Shown: one piece after another, positions 51,190 through 62,400 of the stretch
Numbering within the stretch: position 1 is the stretch's first letter
How the letters are laid out: every line of letters begins with the position of its first letter
Assembly (NCBI RefSeq): GCF_000247815.1
Contig: NC_021673.1
Span: 113,377,479 to 113,441,478, forward strand
Direction: 5' to 3'
DNA from: Ficedula albicollis
Lineage: Eukaryota > Chordata > Aves > Passeriformes > Muscicapidae
Length of the DNA stretch: 64,000 nt
Translations under genes and position numbers: made by a program
Notes under the pieces: model-generated
Database searches by the model: none
Told to the model about the DNA's origin: nothing
What the model saw: only the letters and a program-made list of their open reading frames with translations

Positions 51190-51615
51190 TATCATCAGAT
51201 AGTTTGGGTTGAAAGGGACTTTAAAGATCATGCAATTCCAACTCCCCAGCAGGGACACCTCCCACTAGACCAGGTTGCTCAAATCCCCATCCATCCTGGC
51301 CTTGAACACTTCCAGGGATGGGTCATCCACAACTTCTTCAGGCAACACAATCCAGTGCCTCACCATCCTCACAGTAAAGATTTTCTTGCTAATACCCAAT
51401 CTAAACCCAGCTTCTTTCAGTGAACCCATTGCCCCTTCTCCTATCCCTGTGTGCCCTTGACAAGTCCCTCTCCAGTTCACTTGTAGCCCCTTTAGGTACT
51501 GGAAGGCTGCTCTAAGGAGCTGGAGCTTCCCTTCTGCAGGCTGAGCAACTCTCTCAGCCTGTCTTCATAGGAAAGCCCTCATCTTCGTGGCCCTCCTCTG
51601 TACTCTGTCATATAT
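51190..51615 (-). mobile_element. CR1 LINE 3' end, reverse orientation (longest copy)
   Basis: Complement of CR1 over about 425 bp: TTGGGTTGAAAGGGACTTTA, GACCAGGTTGCTCAAATCCC, CTTGAACACTTCCAGGGATG, GGTACTGGAAGGCTGCT, TCTCTCAGCCTGTCTTCATA and CATCTTCGTGGCCCTCCTCT. Only the 3' region is present and no intact reverse transcriptase is seen. Confidence 0.95.
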
Positions 51616-51624
51616 TCTGTTAGA

Positions 51625-51795
51625 CACTGAGCACTGAACACACATTTTTTGCTGCTGTGAGCAGGAGGTACAGATACCAGCTCAGAAGTGAAGAAGGGTT
51701 TGGTGCCCAGCACTGAGCACTGAACACACATTTTTTGCTGCTCTGAGCAGGAGGTACAGATACCAGCTCGGAAGTGAAGAAGGGTTTGGTGCCCA
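51625..51795. repeat. 86-bp direct tandem duplication (2 copies)
   Basis: Copies 51625-51710 and 51711-51795 start CACTGAGCACTGAACACACA. Differences are GCTGTGAGC against GCTCTGAGC and CTCAGAAG against CTCGGAAG. It sits directly after the CR1 end and 185 bp before exon 7. Confidence 0.94.
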
Positions 51796-51980
51796 ATGTA
51801 GGAAGTGTTGCCCATGGTTTAGCACAGGTTGCTGTGTTTTCATGGGTCAGAGCTGTCGGCAACGCTGCACATTGTTTTAAACAAAGAAGGGAACACCCTT
51901 CAGTTTGGGGTTTGTCCGTAAACTTTTTCTGGGTGTCTCTTTGTTTTGGTTTTTGGCTCACATTTCCTTCTCCCGCACAG

Positions 51981-52147
51981 TCTTCCACCCCGTCGAGTGT
52001 TCCTACTGCCACAGCGAGAGCATGATGGGGTTTCGCTACCGCTGCCAGCAGTGTCACAATTACCAGCTCTGTCAGGACTGCTTCTGGAGGGGCCATGCCA
52101 GCGGTTCCCACAGCAACCAGCACCAAATGAAAGAGTACACGTCATGG
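51981..52147 (+). CDS. DTNA: Alpha-dystrobrevin coding exon 7 (ZZ zinc finger)
   Basis: 167 bp, codon 237 (shared) to Trp292, encoding the whole ZZ domain. The expected zinc ligands are all visible: Cys243-x2-Cys246, Cys258-x2-Cys261, Cys267-x2-Cys270, then His280 and His284. Motifs are [17 protein letters not shown] and [12 protein letters not shown]. In this family the ZZ module packs against the EF hands and supports partner binding. Acceptor is CTTCTCCCGCACAG and donor is TGG|GTAAGG. The exon is GC-rich, and so are the 290 bp that follow it. Confidence 0.98.
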
Positions 52148-53720
52148 GTAAGGGAAGGCTCCTGCCTCGCTGCAGACTGCTTTGCCCTCCAGCCAGCAGA
52201 GAAGCCCCCAGCCGCAGCTCTGGGCGGCTGTCTGCCCTCAGGCGGGCTGGCACTTTGGATGGGTGACCCTGTCTGGGAGGCTCTGGCCTTGGGAGCCATC
52301 GGGAGAGCGTGGAGGCGGGAATGGTCTTGCCTGGGTGAGGATCTGGGGCGCCTGTGACGCCGTGTGCCGCGCTGGGGGCAGCGCAGGAGGGGCTGGCAGC
52401 AGGGCACCAGGCTCATGGCAGCTTCTCCCCTTCCCACAGGACTCACGGTAAAATCCTCATTGGCTTGCTCTGTTTGGCTACGTGTAAATGGAATGATGAA
52501 TACTTAATGCTCATTCATCAATATTTTCAGTTGAGTGGCTGCAGCATATGCGTAGCATTTGGGATGATCCTGGCACTGTAGATTAGAGCGTGGTCACAGG
52601 CTTAGATCACAGTAGTGTTTACTACAGAGAAAAGCTCACTTCAGGCTTTTTGTTGTTAATCAAAATAATGCAGTGATTTTCTAAGCTGAAAGAGAAGTAT
52701 CAGCAGCTGCTAGAACCTTAACCTTCCCTGAAGGGCATGAGACCTGGGGACTCAGCTTTGCATGGACTGGAGCAAAGCCCCAGTAGACCCCCTTGGTTAC
52801 AGAACGTCAAAACCCTTTGGGGTTCAAATCCAGAGATCAGCAGAAAATACCTAATTAATCTCAAACATTTCAAAAGTATATTGTTAAAAAAAGGAAAATT
52901 ATGCATATGGCAAAAGCTCCCATTTATACAGTGCTTTGTGTTTATTTTGTAAGAAAGTTCTGATGTTTAATATTTTTTCAATGCTCAGTCTTCTGTTGAT
53001 GGAACAGGCAGGGGTTAAATTTGACATGGTTTGCTCTGTATGCCATACAGCCCTGCACTGTATCCCAGCAGACCTGGGTCTGTAATTGTTTTTGTGGGTC
53101 CTAATTGCTGCTTGTTGCATAGGCACAAATGGCCGGAGTTTAGTATCTGAAAAGGAAAAGTGCCCACTATGTAGCTCAGACTCCATTCCTAACAGCAATT
53201 TGTGCTATAAAATCCATTTTTTGTTATAACCAGGGAGCTGTAATTAGAGGTAGGAAGTAATTGGCAAACTTAAGATTTCTGCTCAGCAAAAGACAAAAAT
53301 GTAACCACATGTGTAGTTCTTTCAAATGTTTCCTTGCCAGAAACAAATGTTTTGCTTTACGTTTGAAGCTGCCTTTCTGTACCACTCATTAGCATTTGTT
53401 CAAACCTGGTTAGCATTCTCCATAATGCATCTGTATCAAGCTCCACATGCAGACTGGAGTGTTCATGGGTGCAGTGGAAACTAACTGTTCTCAATTCAGA
53501 GTGAAATTGCATTTATAATGAAAGAGAAAGAGCTTTAACTTTACATATTTAGGTTGGAGTTCTCTAATAGAAATATTTCATTATTGACTTGATGACAATC
53601 ATAAGTCGATGCAGGATGTGTATGCACAAACACAAAACCTTATGTGTCAAATTCCAGAAAGATTTTTCAATTTCAGCCTCTAAAACTATGTTTTGGGGAG
53701 AGGAGACAGTGTAAGGATTG

Positions 53721-53872
53721 CTAACCCTCTTTCATTGGCAGAGAACTGAATCACACAGAGCTGAGTTGAATTCCATGAGAATCCTCACACAGCCTACTAA
53801 CCCTCTTTCATTGGCAGAGAACTGAATCGCAGAGAGCTGAGTTGAATTCCCTGAGAATCCTCACACAGCCTG
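53721..53872. repeat. 76-bp direct tandem duplication (2 copies)
   Basis: Copies 53721-53796 and 53797-53872 start CTAACCCTCTTTCATTGGCA. Differences include ATCACACAG against ATCGCAGAG and TTCCATG against TTCCCTG. Confidence 0.94.
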
Positions 53873-54520
53873 AAAGACACCCTAGATCTCAGAGATCCCT
53901 TAGATGGGAAGTTGAGTTTGCTCCTCAACTGCATAGGCTCCAAACTAAACAGAAAACAGAAAATGATTTTTTTTTTTTACATGCTGATGGAAGTTATGCT
54001 TCTTGCACAGACCCTCCCCATCCTTTGGGGACAGTGACAGTACGACAGTCTCTTTTGAAGTGCTGTTGCCACGGTGGGGCAATTCCTGGCAAGCCCCTGT
54101 CTCAAATTTCCATTCTCCAGTGGTCAGTGGCCACAGGAGGTGGAAGAGAAGCTTTGTAATTGCAGCTAAACAGTACAGGGTTAGGAGGTGAGGAGGGAAA
54201 TACTAGTGAGGGGGAAGAACAAAGCAGCCTGGTGCCTGGCCCACATCCAGGAGGGGAATGGTGTCCCATAGAGTGTATCTGTAGGGACGGGCACCCTCAG
54301 ATCCATTCTCCTTGCACTCCCAAGCTGGTGAGGTACAAGCCAGCCCCGGTCCAGGCGACACAAACTGTTCTTCCTTCAACACTGCCTGAGTGCAGCATTG
54401 CAAAAAAGCCATGGCAACTGTCCCTATAGATACACCCCCAGCCTGCCCTAAAGGCTGCTGAAGATAACAGTAATCCTTCCCCAAACAGAGCACTCTTTTG
54501 CCTTACCAGACTCTTGGTGT

Positions 54521-54564
54521 GGGAGGGGGGCAAGGGGGTGACATCCCCCTTGGGATGGGGGATG
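54521..54564. other. G-rich segment with perfect 8-bp hairpin
   Basis: CAAGGGGG (54531-54538) and CCCCCTTG (54545-54552) form a perfect inverted repeat around a 6-base loop. Flanking runs GGGAGGGGGG and GGGATGGGGG add at least four G tracts on the + strand. It lies 116 bp or more upstream of exon 8, inside the transcript. A role in splicing is only a possibility. Confidence 0.7.
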
Positions 54565-54679
54565 ACATGTCCATAGTTACCTGAGCTGTTAGAGCTTCCT
54601 GTTGTTTTGTGCTTCCTATAGCAGAAACAGTATGCACCTTACTTGTCCAGATTACCTCTACCTTCCTTGTTCCTCCCAG

Positions 54680-54804
54680 AAATCACCTGCTAAGAAGCTA
54701 ACTAATGCACTTAGCAAGTCTTTAAGCTGTGCTTCCAGCCGTGAACCTTTGCACCCAATGTTCCCTGACCAGCCTGAAAAACCTCTAAACCTGGCTCATA
54801 TTGT
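54680..54804 (+). CDS. DTNA: Alpha-dystrobrevin coding exon 8
   Basis: 125 bp, residue 293 to two bases of codon 334. It encodes [20 protein letters not shown] followed by [21 protein letters not shown], the linker after the ZZ finger, matching DTNA closely. Acceptor is TTGTTCCTCCCAG and donor is GT|GTAAGT. Mammalian DTNA has a 3-residue microexon (Asp-Thr-Trp) after this point in some transcripts, as I recall; I did not find an equivalent 9-nt exon downstream. Confidence 0.97.
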
Positions 54805-57800
54805 GTAAGTATCTGTGTGCTGTAGATGAAGTAAGCTTTGTTGTAGGAGTTGCTTGCACCAAGTGTAGATACTACAGCTCTGAACAAAGCAGGAGGCAGA
54901 TGTGGCTTGTACAGCTCAATGCATCACAAGTGCAAATTTGCTGGAAGGGATATTTGGTGTAAAAGGGATCTGTAAAAGGGTACAACTTCACTTGAAAAAT
55001 CAGTGGGATATATACGTGCAGTCAAATACTGGGACACTTTGAAATGTCCCCATTCTCCTCAAGATATGTCCATGCAATTTCATGGAGGTTCAGCACTTTG
55101 GGATGTATTGATGCTGAGAACATCAGTTCTGTCATCTAGAGACTCTTTAACTTCAGTGGTTTGTCACAGGTCTGTCTTGACATAAGGCGCCGGAGAAGAG
55201 TAAAATCAGACTAATTTTGTAAAAAAAACAGTGTCAAAGTTCTCACTGACTTTAGTGGAGCTGTGGCTTCACCCAGCCTTGAAGAATTGTGTGAGTCTGC
55301 ATAGAAAATGTGCCTTCAACTGCCAAGTCACTTGAAAAGAGTCTATTGTCCTTATGTTTTGATATGTTGAGAAAGCAAGATTATTTTTTGGTGTAGTGGC
55401 ATGTTACTACTTTTTTTCTGCAGGAGTCAAGAAACCCAAAGCAGAAAGAAAATATATTTGTGCAGGGTGGGGAAAGTACTACTCTTTGGATGGCTTTTTT
55501 CCTAAAGCATTTCCACTACCCATAGTGGCAGACACTAAGATTTTCTCATTTATCTACGTGGCTTACCTTTGCTTCCTGGGTCCTTTAAAAAAATTGAAAA
55601 AAACATTAAGTTTCCCATAAAATTAAGGAAAAATTAAGACATTGGTTGGAAGAAAGGTGCAAAGAAATTAAATTGGAAAGAATATTCCAAAAGTACTGTC
55701 TTTAAAGTGTTTATCTTATTCTGGTAAATTTCTTAAGAAAATATCTTTCTTAACCATGTTCCCAGAGCTCCTGACTGAAGCATTTCAGGCAGCAGCTATT
55801 AGAATTGTATTTACATACTGCATATCTGTTTTACTGGCTGCTGGAACTGTTCTAGTCAGTAATTATTGCATATATTTACCTTTGTTCATCCTGAATATTT
55901 GTATGTAGCATCTTTAAGGGCAAGTGCACACCAGCCATTGCAGCTGGGCAACACCTGGAAAGTTCACCCAACCTCCCTGACATTGTGAGGATGAATTATG
56001 CTGATGGTCCCTCCTTATGTGGTTATGGCTGAACTTCTTCAAGGTCTAAGAGAGTGCTCTGGTCTTCAGAGACAAGGTGCCTCTGACAGATACATAGTGC
56101 CAAATCGCTGTCACACTTAATTGTCAGTTAAAACCCCTGCACCTCTTTATGGAAGAACACTGGGAGGATGTTGTTCTTTGGCAGAAATGATCCGAAGTTG
56201 GATCTGCTGAGTTCCCTCACTGCTGTGCCTGACCCTGCTGGCAAGTCAGTGATAATTTCACAGGGCAGATTTTGGCCATCCGTAAGGGAAATGGAGAGAG
56301 ACAGAGGCCTTGAAACTGAAAGAGAAGCCTCTGTTCCCTGTTGGCTGGGGGATCTTGAAGGCCTGGGGATATGTCAGAATATAAAAGGTAGTGAAAACTG
56401 GGCTACTGTGAATAGATTAAATGCATTTAGGCAAGGCAAGGGGAAGGTATCGTAATTAAATAGGAACTGATCCAAATTTTTGCTGTGAAATTAACACCTC
56501 CCCTTATTCCTAAATATACAGACAATTTAGAGTGATGGGATGTGAGAACAAACCACCATCTATTCTGTTTTATGACAGTTTCTCTTTATTCATAGATGGA
56601 TGGTAATATAACTTGGCAATATATGTTGGCTAGAACGATGCATGAGTGAGAAACCTGTAAGTTGTGGAGGTATCATGATCTACAGCATAAGTGACACAAA
56701 TTAACTGAGGGGAGAGGTATGCTACAGAGCCTTGTCGAGAATATCTTCTCACTGACGCGGTTTTTATTTTTAAACATAATGGAAGTTAGGAGAAACAGTT
56801 CTGGGCAGGAATCCAGGCAAAAAGGGGGGTTATATTTTCATTAGATGGAAGAATTTTGGCAACAAAACAGTATCCTTTTCTTAGCTTCTAGCTTAAATGG
56901 GGACAAGTGCTCCCTGCATTACTACAGAGACTTTCCTTTTGATTGTTCTTCCACCTTTGACTGGCACTAGACAAAAAGACTGCATGGTTTTTTTGTTTTA
57001 CTGGTGCCACACAAAATTTTGAATTAAGCAAGAAATACATCTGAAGCCTCATCTAGAGAAGTAGTTATCAAGTTGTCATAAACCTGATGGTAGAACTCCT
57101 CCTGCTGATGGAAGGGTCATTTTTCCTCTCTGTACATAAGAACAGCAACATGAAAGAAAGTCCATGCTACAAAGGTGACAAATGGCATGGCCATGGAGGT
57201 ATTTTTCAAATCCATTCTTCACTGGCCTGACTTAATTTCCATCTTAAGCATTGTTTTTGACATCAGTCTAAACAGGTTGGAGCAGCCTGAAGCACTTCGG
57301 AAAATTCCTCCTATTTAATTTGGTTTATTACTGTGGATATATGTTGTGCCATAGCATGCTTTTATTACATAGCATATTTTAGTAGCATTGAGTGTTTTCT
57401 GCCTCCTTGAGGATAGTTAATTCAGTATCAATAGCTCACTTTTATCAGAAAGCTTAATCACTCAGGAGTTTAAAAATAACCTCAGAAAGATATAATCTAT
57501 ACTCAATAGCTGAGTTTTCCTTTACTTTGCAATAAAGTCTTTTGTTCTTCTCTTACCTCATCACACAACTCCGTGTGTTTGAACATCCATTTGATATTCA
57601 AGTGGAAGCTGAGGACTGTGACAGTGGCCATCAGCCTTTTGGAAACTTGCCTTGGTAAAATTCCAGATTAGTTTAATGTAATTTTTCTCATTATGAGAAT
57701 TGACAAAGTAATGTTAATCAGGAAACCTTAGCAGAGTCATGGAGTATAAAGACATTTGTACTCAAGAGTAACTTTGCTTTTGTAGACAGATCAATGACCT

Positions 57801-59375
57801 TTTATGCATAGAGTCTCTCATGCTTTTTACAGAATCAGGGTCATAAGAATGGTCCAATGTATTACTTAGACCATATATGTATTAAACTGACAATTTAATT
57901 AATGATCTCTTTTCCATTTTATTCTGCCTACAAAAGAGATACTTGGTGAGTATTTTTCTTCTTTAGTGCACTTGTTGGAGGAAAAGCTTGGAAAAATTGT
58001 GATAATCTCAGTATTACAAAAAAAATAACATTGAACACTTTTCTGTAAGTACATGAAAGACAAAAGACTGCTTCTCAAACTCATGACTGATCAGGACATT
58101 TTCATGTGGTTCTGCAGATGCAGGGTTAGGTTAAAACTGTATTTTCACATAAATAATGCTCCACATCCTATCTCTTCTTTTTTCACAGTTTTGAACTTCT
58201 TAAAATCAGCGTGGCATTACTGTGCTGAGAAATTATTTTGAATTTTTCAAATACCATGTTTTTTGTCTGTTTTAGAACAAGTTACAGGACGAAATATATA
58301 GTAATAACTCATTTCTGTGCTGAACTGGTTTTCTTGGAAATGCTTTGGCTGAACAATTGTCTTGCACAGTTGAAGCCCAGTGAATATTTTGCTGGCTACC
58401 ATATTTCGAATTACACATCTGCAGAATTCAAAATGTAAGATAGCTCTTCCACAGAGACTAAGGGGAATATTAACCAAATTGAGGTCTGAATTATATGTGG
58501 CTTCAGATTCTGCTCATATCTGATTGAAAGCCCTGTGATTTTAATGACATACCTTTTAGTTGTTCCTGAGCGGATAGATCTTTTGCCCAATGTTCCATAA
58601 GAAGTCTGCTAAGAAGGGGAAATTTCTCCTTAAAGGATACAGAAGGAGAAAATTATACACAGATTATTTTTTAAGAGTAGACAGTAAAAAAAAGCAGAGG
58701 AAAATTCCTTCTTGTTTCATTTTTTGTAAAAGCAGGAAATAAAGAATGTAATAATAAAATGATCATTACTAATGGGTCCTCTTGAACTAAATACTTACTC
58801 TAAATTTTAACTTGGGGGTTTGATATGCCAGTTAAAAAGCTTTGCCATCAAACAGTTTAAAATTCTGCATGTATTTTATGGGACGCTGAGGGCTTGGGTA
58901 CACTGTGGTCACAATGTGGATATGGTAGCATTGAGCTTAGCACCAAGAATAATTCATGAAAAGATGCATCATTTATTGGCAGTTCCATGCTGCAGATCTC
59001 CATGCTGCCACAGAAAACTTGACTGTCAGTGCTCATCCTGGCTGGTTAAAGCAGGAACTGCACCCTGGATTTTGCCTCTGGAGAGGAACATTGGCATTGT
59101 GGCTATTCTACCAAAGCAGGGGGAAAAAAGGAGGTTGCTTAAAGCTCACCTCAGAACACACAAAGGCATTATTTCCCTCCAGGCCTAAGTACCAGTGTAT
59201 GTTTATCAACTTCTTAGAACTGCAGCATCTGTAATTTGAAACTATTACTGTGTAAAGCAGAGGATGCCTGTTGCAATGTTACTTTACACAAGCTTGTTCT
59301 GTTCTACATAAGTACTGTTGCTGATGGAGAGGGTTTTGGTGCAAAATTAATGCAGCTGGATATTTTGCCTTTCAG
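54805..59375 (+). other. DTNA: DTNA intron 8
   Basis: 4.6-kb phase-2 intron with donor GTAAGT and acceptor TTTTGCCTTTCAG. No transposon or tandem duplication was recognised. It contains the candidate cassette exon at 58276-58434. Confidence 0.9.
58276..58434 (+). other. Candidate 159-nt cassette exon in DTNA intron 8
   Basis: The segment lies between an acceptor TTTTTTGTCTGTTTTAG (ends 58275) and a donor AAAAT|GTAAGA. It is 53 codons long and open in exactly the frame imposed by exon 8 (two bases carried in) and exon 9 (two bases carried out). Inclusion would insert about 53 residues beginning TSYRTKYIVITHFCAELVFL and rejoin PPRPVTSMND in frame. I recognise no domain, and no known mammalian DTNA exon sits here to my knowledge. 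A pseudo-exon that is open by chance is a real alternative. Confidence 0.3.
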
Positions 59376-59456
59376 GCCCCCCCGACCTGTAACCAGCATG
59401 AACGACACACTCTTCTCCCATTCTGTTCCCTCAGGAAGTCCCTTTGCAAACAGAAG
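59376..59456 (+). CDS. DTNA: Alpha-dystrobrevin coding exon 9 (last in window)
   Basis: 81 bp, last base of codon 334 to two bases of codon 361. It encodes PPRPVTSMNDTLFSHSVPSG followed by SPFANR. Acceptor is TTTTGCCTTTCAG and donor is AG|GTGAGT. The exon is phase 2 on both sides, so it is symmetrical. The C7 run at its start is an indel-prone spot, but the frame through it is intact. The end (PSGSPFANR) differs from the mammalian sequence I remember (PSSGSPFITR). The next exon, expected to begin the variable region before the coiled coils, was not found before 64000. Confidence 0.95.
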
Positions 59457-62400
59457 GTGAGTTCTTATCCTTATTTATATCAAATCATTTTATGATAGTG
59501 GTGGAAGTTTCAATTTTCACTTCCCTCGCAGGGGTAAAAAAAAAACAAACCCTCTCACACAGTACAACCAAGAGATGTGAGCAGAGAAATGCCTTTGTTA
59601 GTTTGGACTGACACCCAGACACCTGAATGGAGAGCTGGAGTTAAGGCACCCCCAGCTCCCCACAGCAGAGCACTGAATTTCAGCTCTCATTTGAACCATT
59701 CTGACCCACTAAAATGTGCTCATGTGCAAGCCCAGGCACCCTCCCAGAGGGATCCAAAATGGGCCATTGGTGAGAAGCCATTTTGTAACAGCACTATGGG
59801 AATAGGAACTGGGTCATGCAGTTGCTTACTGGGAATGCCTGCATCATACTGCAAGATATGGATGAACAAAGAGAACATGTCTTCATACTTCCAAGATATA
59901 GCAAGACATTCTTTCTCCTCCTGTTAAACCATTTTGATTTTCATTAAAATCAACAAGGGAGAAGGACTAGTCTTGGAATATGGTGACTGACCCTTCAGTA
60001 AACAAGCAAGGAAAGTCTCATCAGAAACATAAATCCCTAAGAGAAGGTGCTTGCAACTGACTGTGTACATTTTGACTCAATATTTTGCCTCATCCAGCCA
60101 AAATATGTGTGTAGCATTTGCTAGCTGTGTGACCCCATCTATGTAAGCCTACAAATGTACATAGGCAAGAAGGTGGTAGGAAAATAACTTCTTGCTCTCT
60201 TTGGAAAGATGAGCAATGTATCTTCCTTGGGTGCATTTTATTGCTTGATTCCTGCTGTGTGTGTCAGTGCTTCGGTGTTCCCAAATGACTAAACACAATC
60301 TCTGGGTGTGCACAGCTACATATTTTAACACCAAAACTGAAACCAAACCTGCAATGTACACTGCAAAGTCAGAGTAGAGATGGTTTACTACTGCTTTGAT
60401 TTATGAATTTTGCTACCACGAGCTGTAAACTGTAAATTCTCAGTGTTATCTCAGTGCAAGTGGGTGTGACTGAGATGCTTTTTGAAAGCCAGTCCCAGAG
60501 CAGCCCCAAGGCCAGATCTGCTGCCTATACAGAGACACTGCAAATGCAGATTCATTTCTGCTGCTGGAATATATCTGGGTTTATGTGCAAGGCAGGGTAA
60601 TGCATTTGTAGCCTCTCCAGGAGAGGTCACTAAAAGCAGCGCTCTTTACGAGTGTTGCTGATGCTTCTCTTTATTCCCAGCACGTCCCTGTGCTCGATCA
60701 ACAAAAACACACTTTGCTCCTTAGGCCAGGGACCTGCAGTAACACTCACAGCACTGTCTACTGTGCTGCTTGTCTTTCTTTGCCTGTAAAACACACCTGA
60801 TTATTTTACTTTTGTCCTTGTTAGTAACTGACTGACTTTAACTATCAGGTTTAAACGTACATGCTTCCTGAGCTGTTAGAATTCTTTTTTTTTTTCCTAG
60901 AAAACACTCCTTGATGAGAATCCCCTGAAGGCAGGTGATAGTACCACCCCCCTCAAGCATAGGTACCCATACTTCCTTATAAGTGGATACTGTGACAATC
61001 CCTGTATAGTTAAAATTTTCCATGATGCAGCAGTCACTCTGGCTCTTCTAGAATTATCTGTACCCTGTATCAATTACATTGATTGTATATTAGAAGTTTT
61101 GTTCCATTGACATGGCAGGATTTTAAGAGTTTGACAGCTTATTCTCAGTATTTTTATTTTCACCTTTTACAAATTTAATTTGCATCTTTTGATTGGAAAG
61201 AAAAAGCACCCTACAGCCAAATCAGTATTCTTCTAAATTAATTGGATTTATTGTTACGAACCCTCTCTGAACACTCTGCTCTCTGTGTATTCTTTTTGAG
61301 ATATTAACAAGGTTTCATTGTTTGAATCATTCAGGTTACTTGGGGGTATAAATGCAGCCAGTCCTGTGGCTGATGAGCATTCTCTTATAAAGCTGTATGT
61401 AAATCAGCTTCACAACAATTCACGGTCAGTATGAGAGCACTAACCTACTAATTGCAGTAGTTCTGTAGCACTAAATCAGTTCTCATGCACTAAATCATTA
61501 GAAATTCTGCTAAACTACTCAAAATGTTCTTTAAGGAAGGCTCTGATGGGCTAGAGGGTTTCTGTGGCTCTAATTAGTCTTTTGAATAGACTTCCTGCTG
61601 GCTGTGGGCTTTGCCAACTTCTCTTGCTTCTGCGCAGCACAAGTCTTTCATTTTACCCTTTCAAGTAGGATTAATATTAATGTGTCCAGTGGAAGTTCGA
61701 AATACTGCCTTTGAAAACTGAGAAAGCTACACCTTTATGGTTCCATCATCAGTGTATGACTTGCCTGTTGTGTTCTTGACCAAGGATTGAAAGAGGCTTG
61801 CACAAAAGCCTGGAAACGACTCCAGGTCTGACAGCCAGCTTCCTCTGCCTCAGCTCTCGCTGTGGGTGGCTGCTGTTCTGCCCTAAGTCCTGCTTGCCAA
61901 TAACCCTCCCCAGACCCCTGAGCTTTGCTTTTCAAAATGACCACAGCAAAGGCAGATCTAAGTCCTATTGAAACTAATGAAAACTTCCCATTTACATAGT
62001 GAGCACTGGACTTGGACCCATGCCTCTCATTGCTGCACCCTTTTTCCAGCATTCCCTCACATCTCAGTGACCTAAAGGAAGATTCTATTTCATTCTGCAT
62101 TAAAAAAATTACACAATTGTATAAGAACGATTTCCCCATCTTTTTTATGTGGGGTGTAATATCCTTTCCCTTTTTTAATTGTATAAGAACGATTTCCCCA
62201 TCTTTTTTTATGTGGAGTGTAATATCCTTTCCCTTTTTGTTTTCCTTATTAATCCGTGAGCATTAACTATAATTCAGAGAGAATTATCGATACAAAGGTA
62301 CTTTTCTGATAAATGCCAATATCTTCATTCTGGATTAGGCTAATAACTATATCTTCATTCATACTTTCAAGTTTTACTATTGCCCTGGGAAAACCAGGCC

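Larger units (their letters stand above)
49649..51980 (+). other. DTNA: DTNA intron 6
   Basis: 2.3-kb phase-1 intron with donor GTAAGT and acceptor TTCCTTCTCCCGCACAG. Unusually repeat-dense: a 211-bp duplication, a 37-bp repeat cluster, a CR1 end and an 86-bp duplication together fill most of 50294-51795. Confidence 0.92.
52148..54679 (+). other. DTNA: DTNA intron 7
   Basis: 2.5-kb phase-0 intron with donor GTAAGG and acceptor TTGTTCCTCCCAG. The first 290 bp are GC-rich with a fair number of CpGs and end in a strong acceptor-like site at 52439. A 76-bp duplication lies at 53721. A G-rich segment with a hairpin is about 130 bp before exon 8. The rest is plain AT-rich intron. Confidence 0.92.
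5546..59456 (+). other. DTNA: DTNA gene body, 5' coding half (alpha-dystrobrevin)
   Basis: Nine exons joined in order give one continuous reading frame of 360 codons plus two bases, and every junction keeps phase (1,2,1,0,1,0,2,2 through exon 9). The product is a cytoplasmic adaptor of the dystrophin-glycoprotein complex that binds dystrophin and syntrophins, best known at muscle membranes, neuromuscular junctions and in brain. Visible domains are EF-hand-like regions (about residues 15-140 and 144-235) and a ZZ finger (238-284). The N-terminal MIEDCGKRGNTMAERRQLF and the [12 protein letters not shown] stretch match DTNA; the paralogue DTNB diverges at both, from memory. The syntrophin sites and coiled coils lie beyond the window, so the gene is partial here because of the window edge, not because it is broken. 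Confidence 0.96.

Noticed and set aside
51579..52126. Minus-strand ORF of 168 residues overlapping exon 7
   Set aside because: It runs antisense through the 86-bp duplication and the ZZ exon; its repeats come from the duplication, and the + strand clearly encodes DTNA.
52810..52840. tRNA-like B box (GGTTCAAATCC)
   Set aside because: No A box or cloverleaf arms at the right spacing upstream; a single motif match is not enough for a tRNA or tRNA-derived SINE.
54805..59375. Bird version of the 9-nt Asp-Thr-Trp microexon
   Set aside because: I searched by eye for AG, nine bases of the right coding pattern, then GT, and found no convincing match. It may be absent or missed.
5547..59456. Assignment to the paralogue DTNB
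   Set aside because: The N-terminus (GKRGNTMAERRQLFAEM), [13 protein letters not shown] and the [20 protein letters not shown] linker match alpha- and not beta-dystrobrevin as I remember them.
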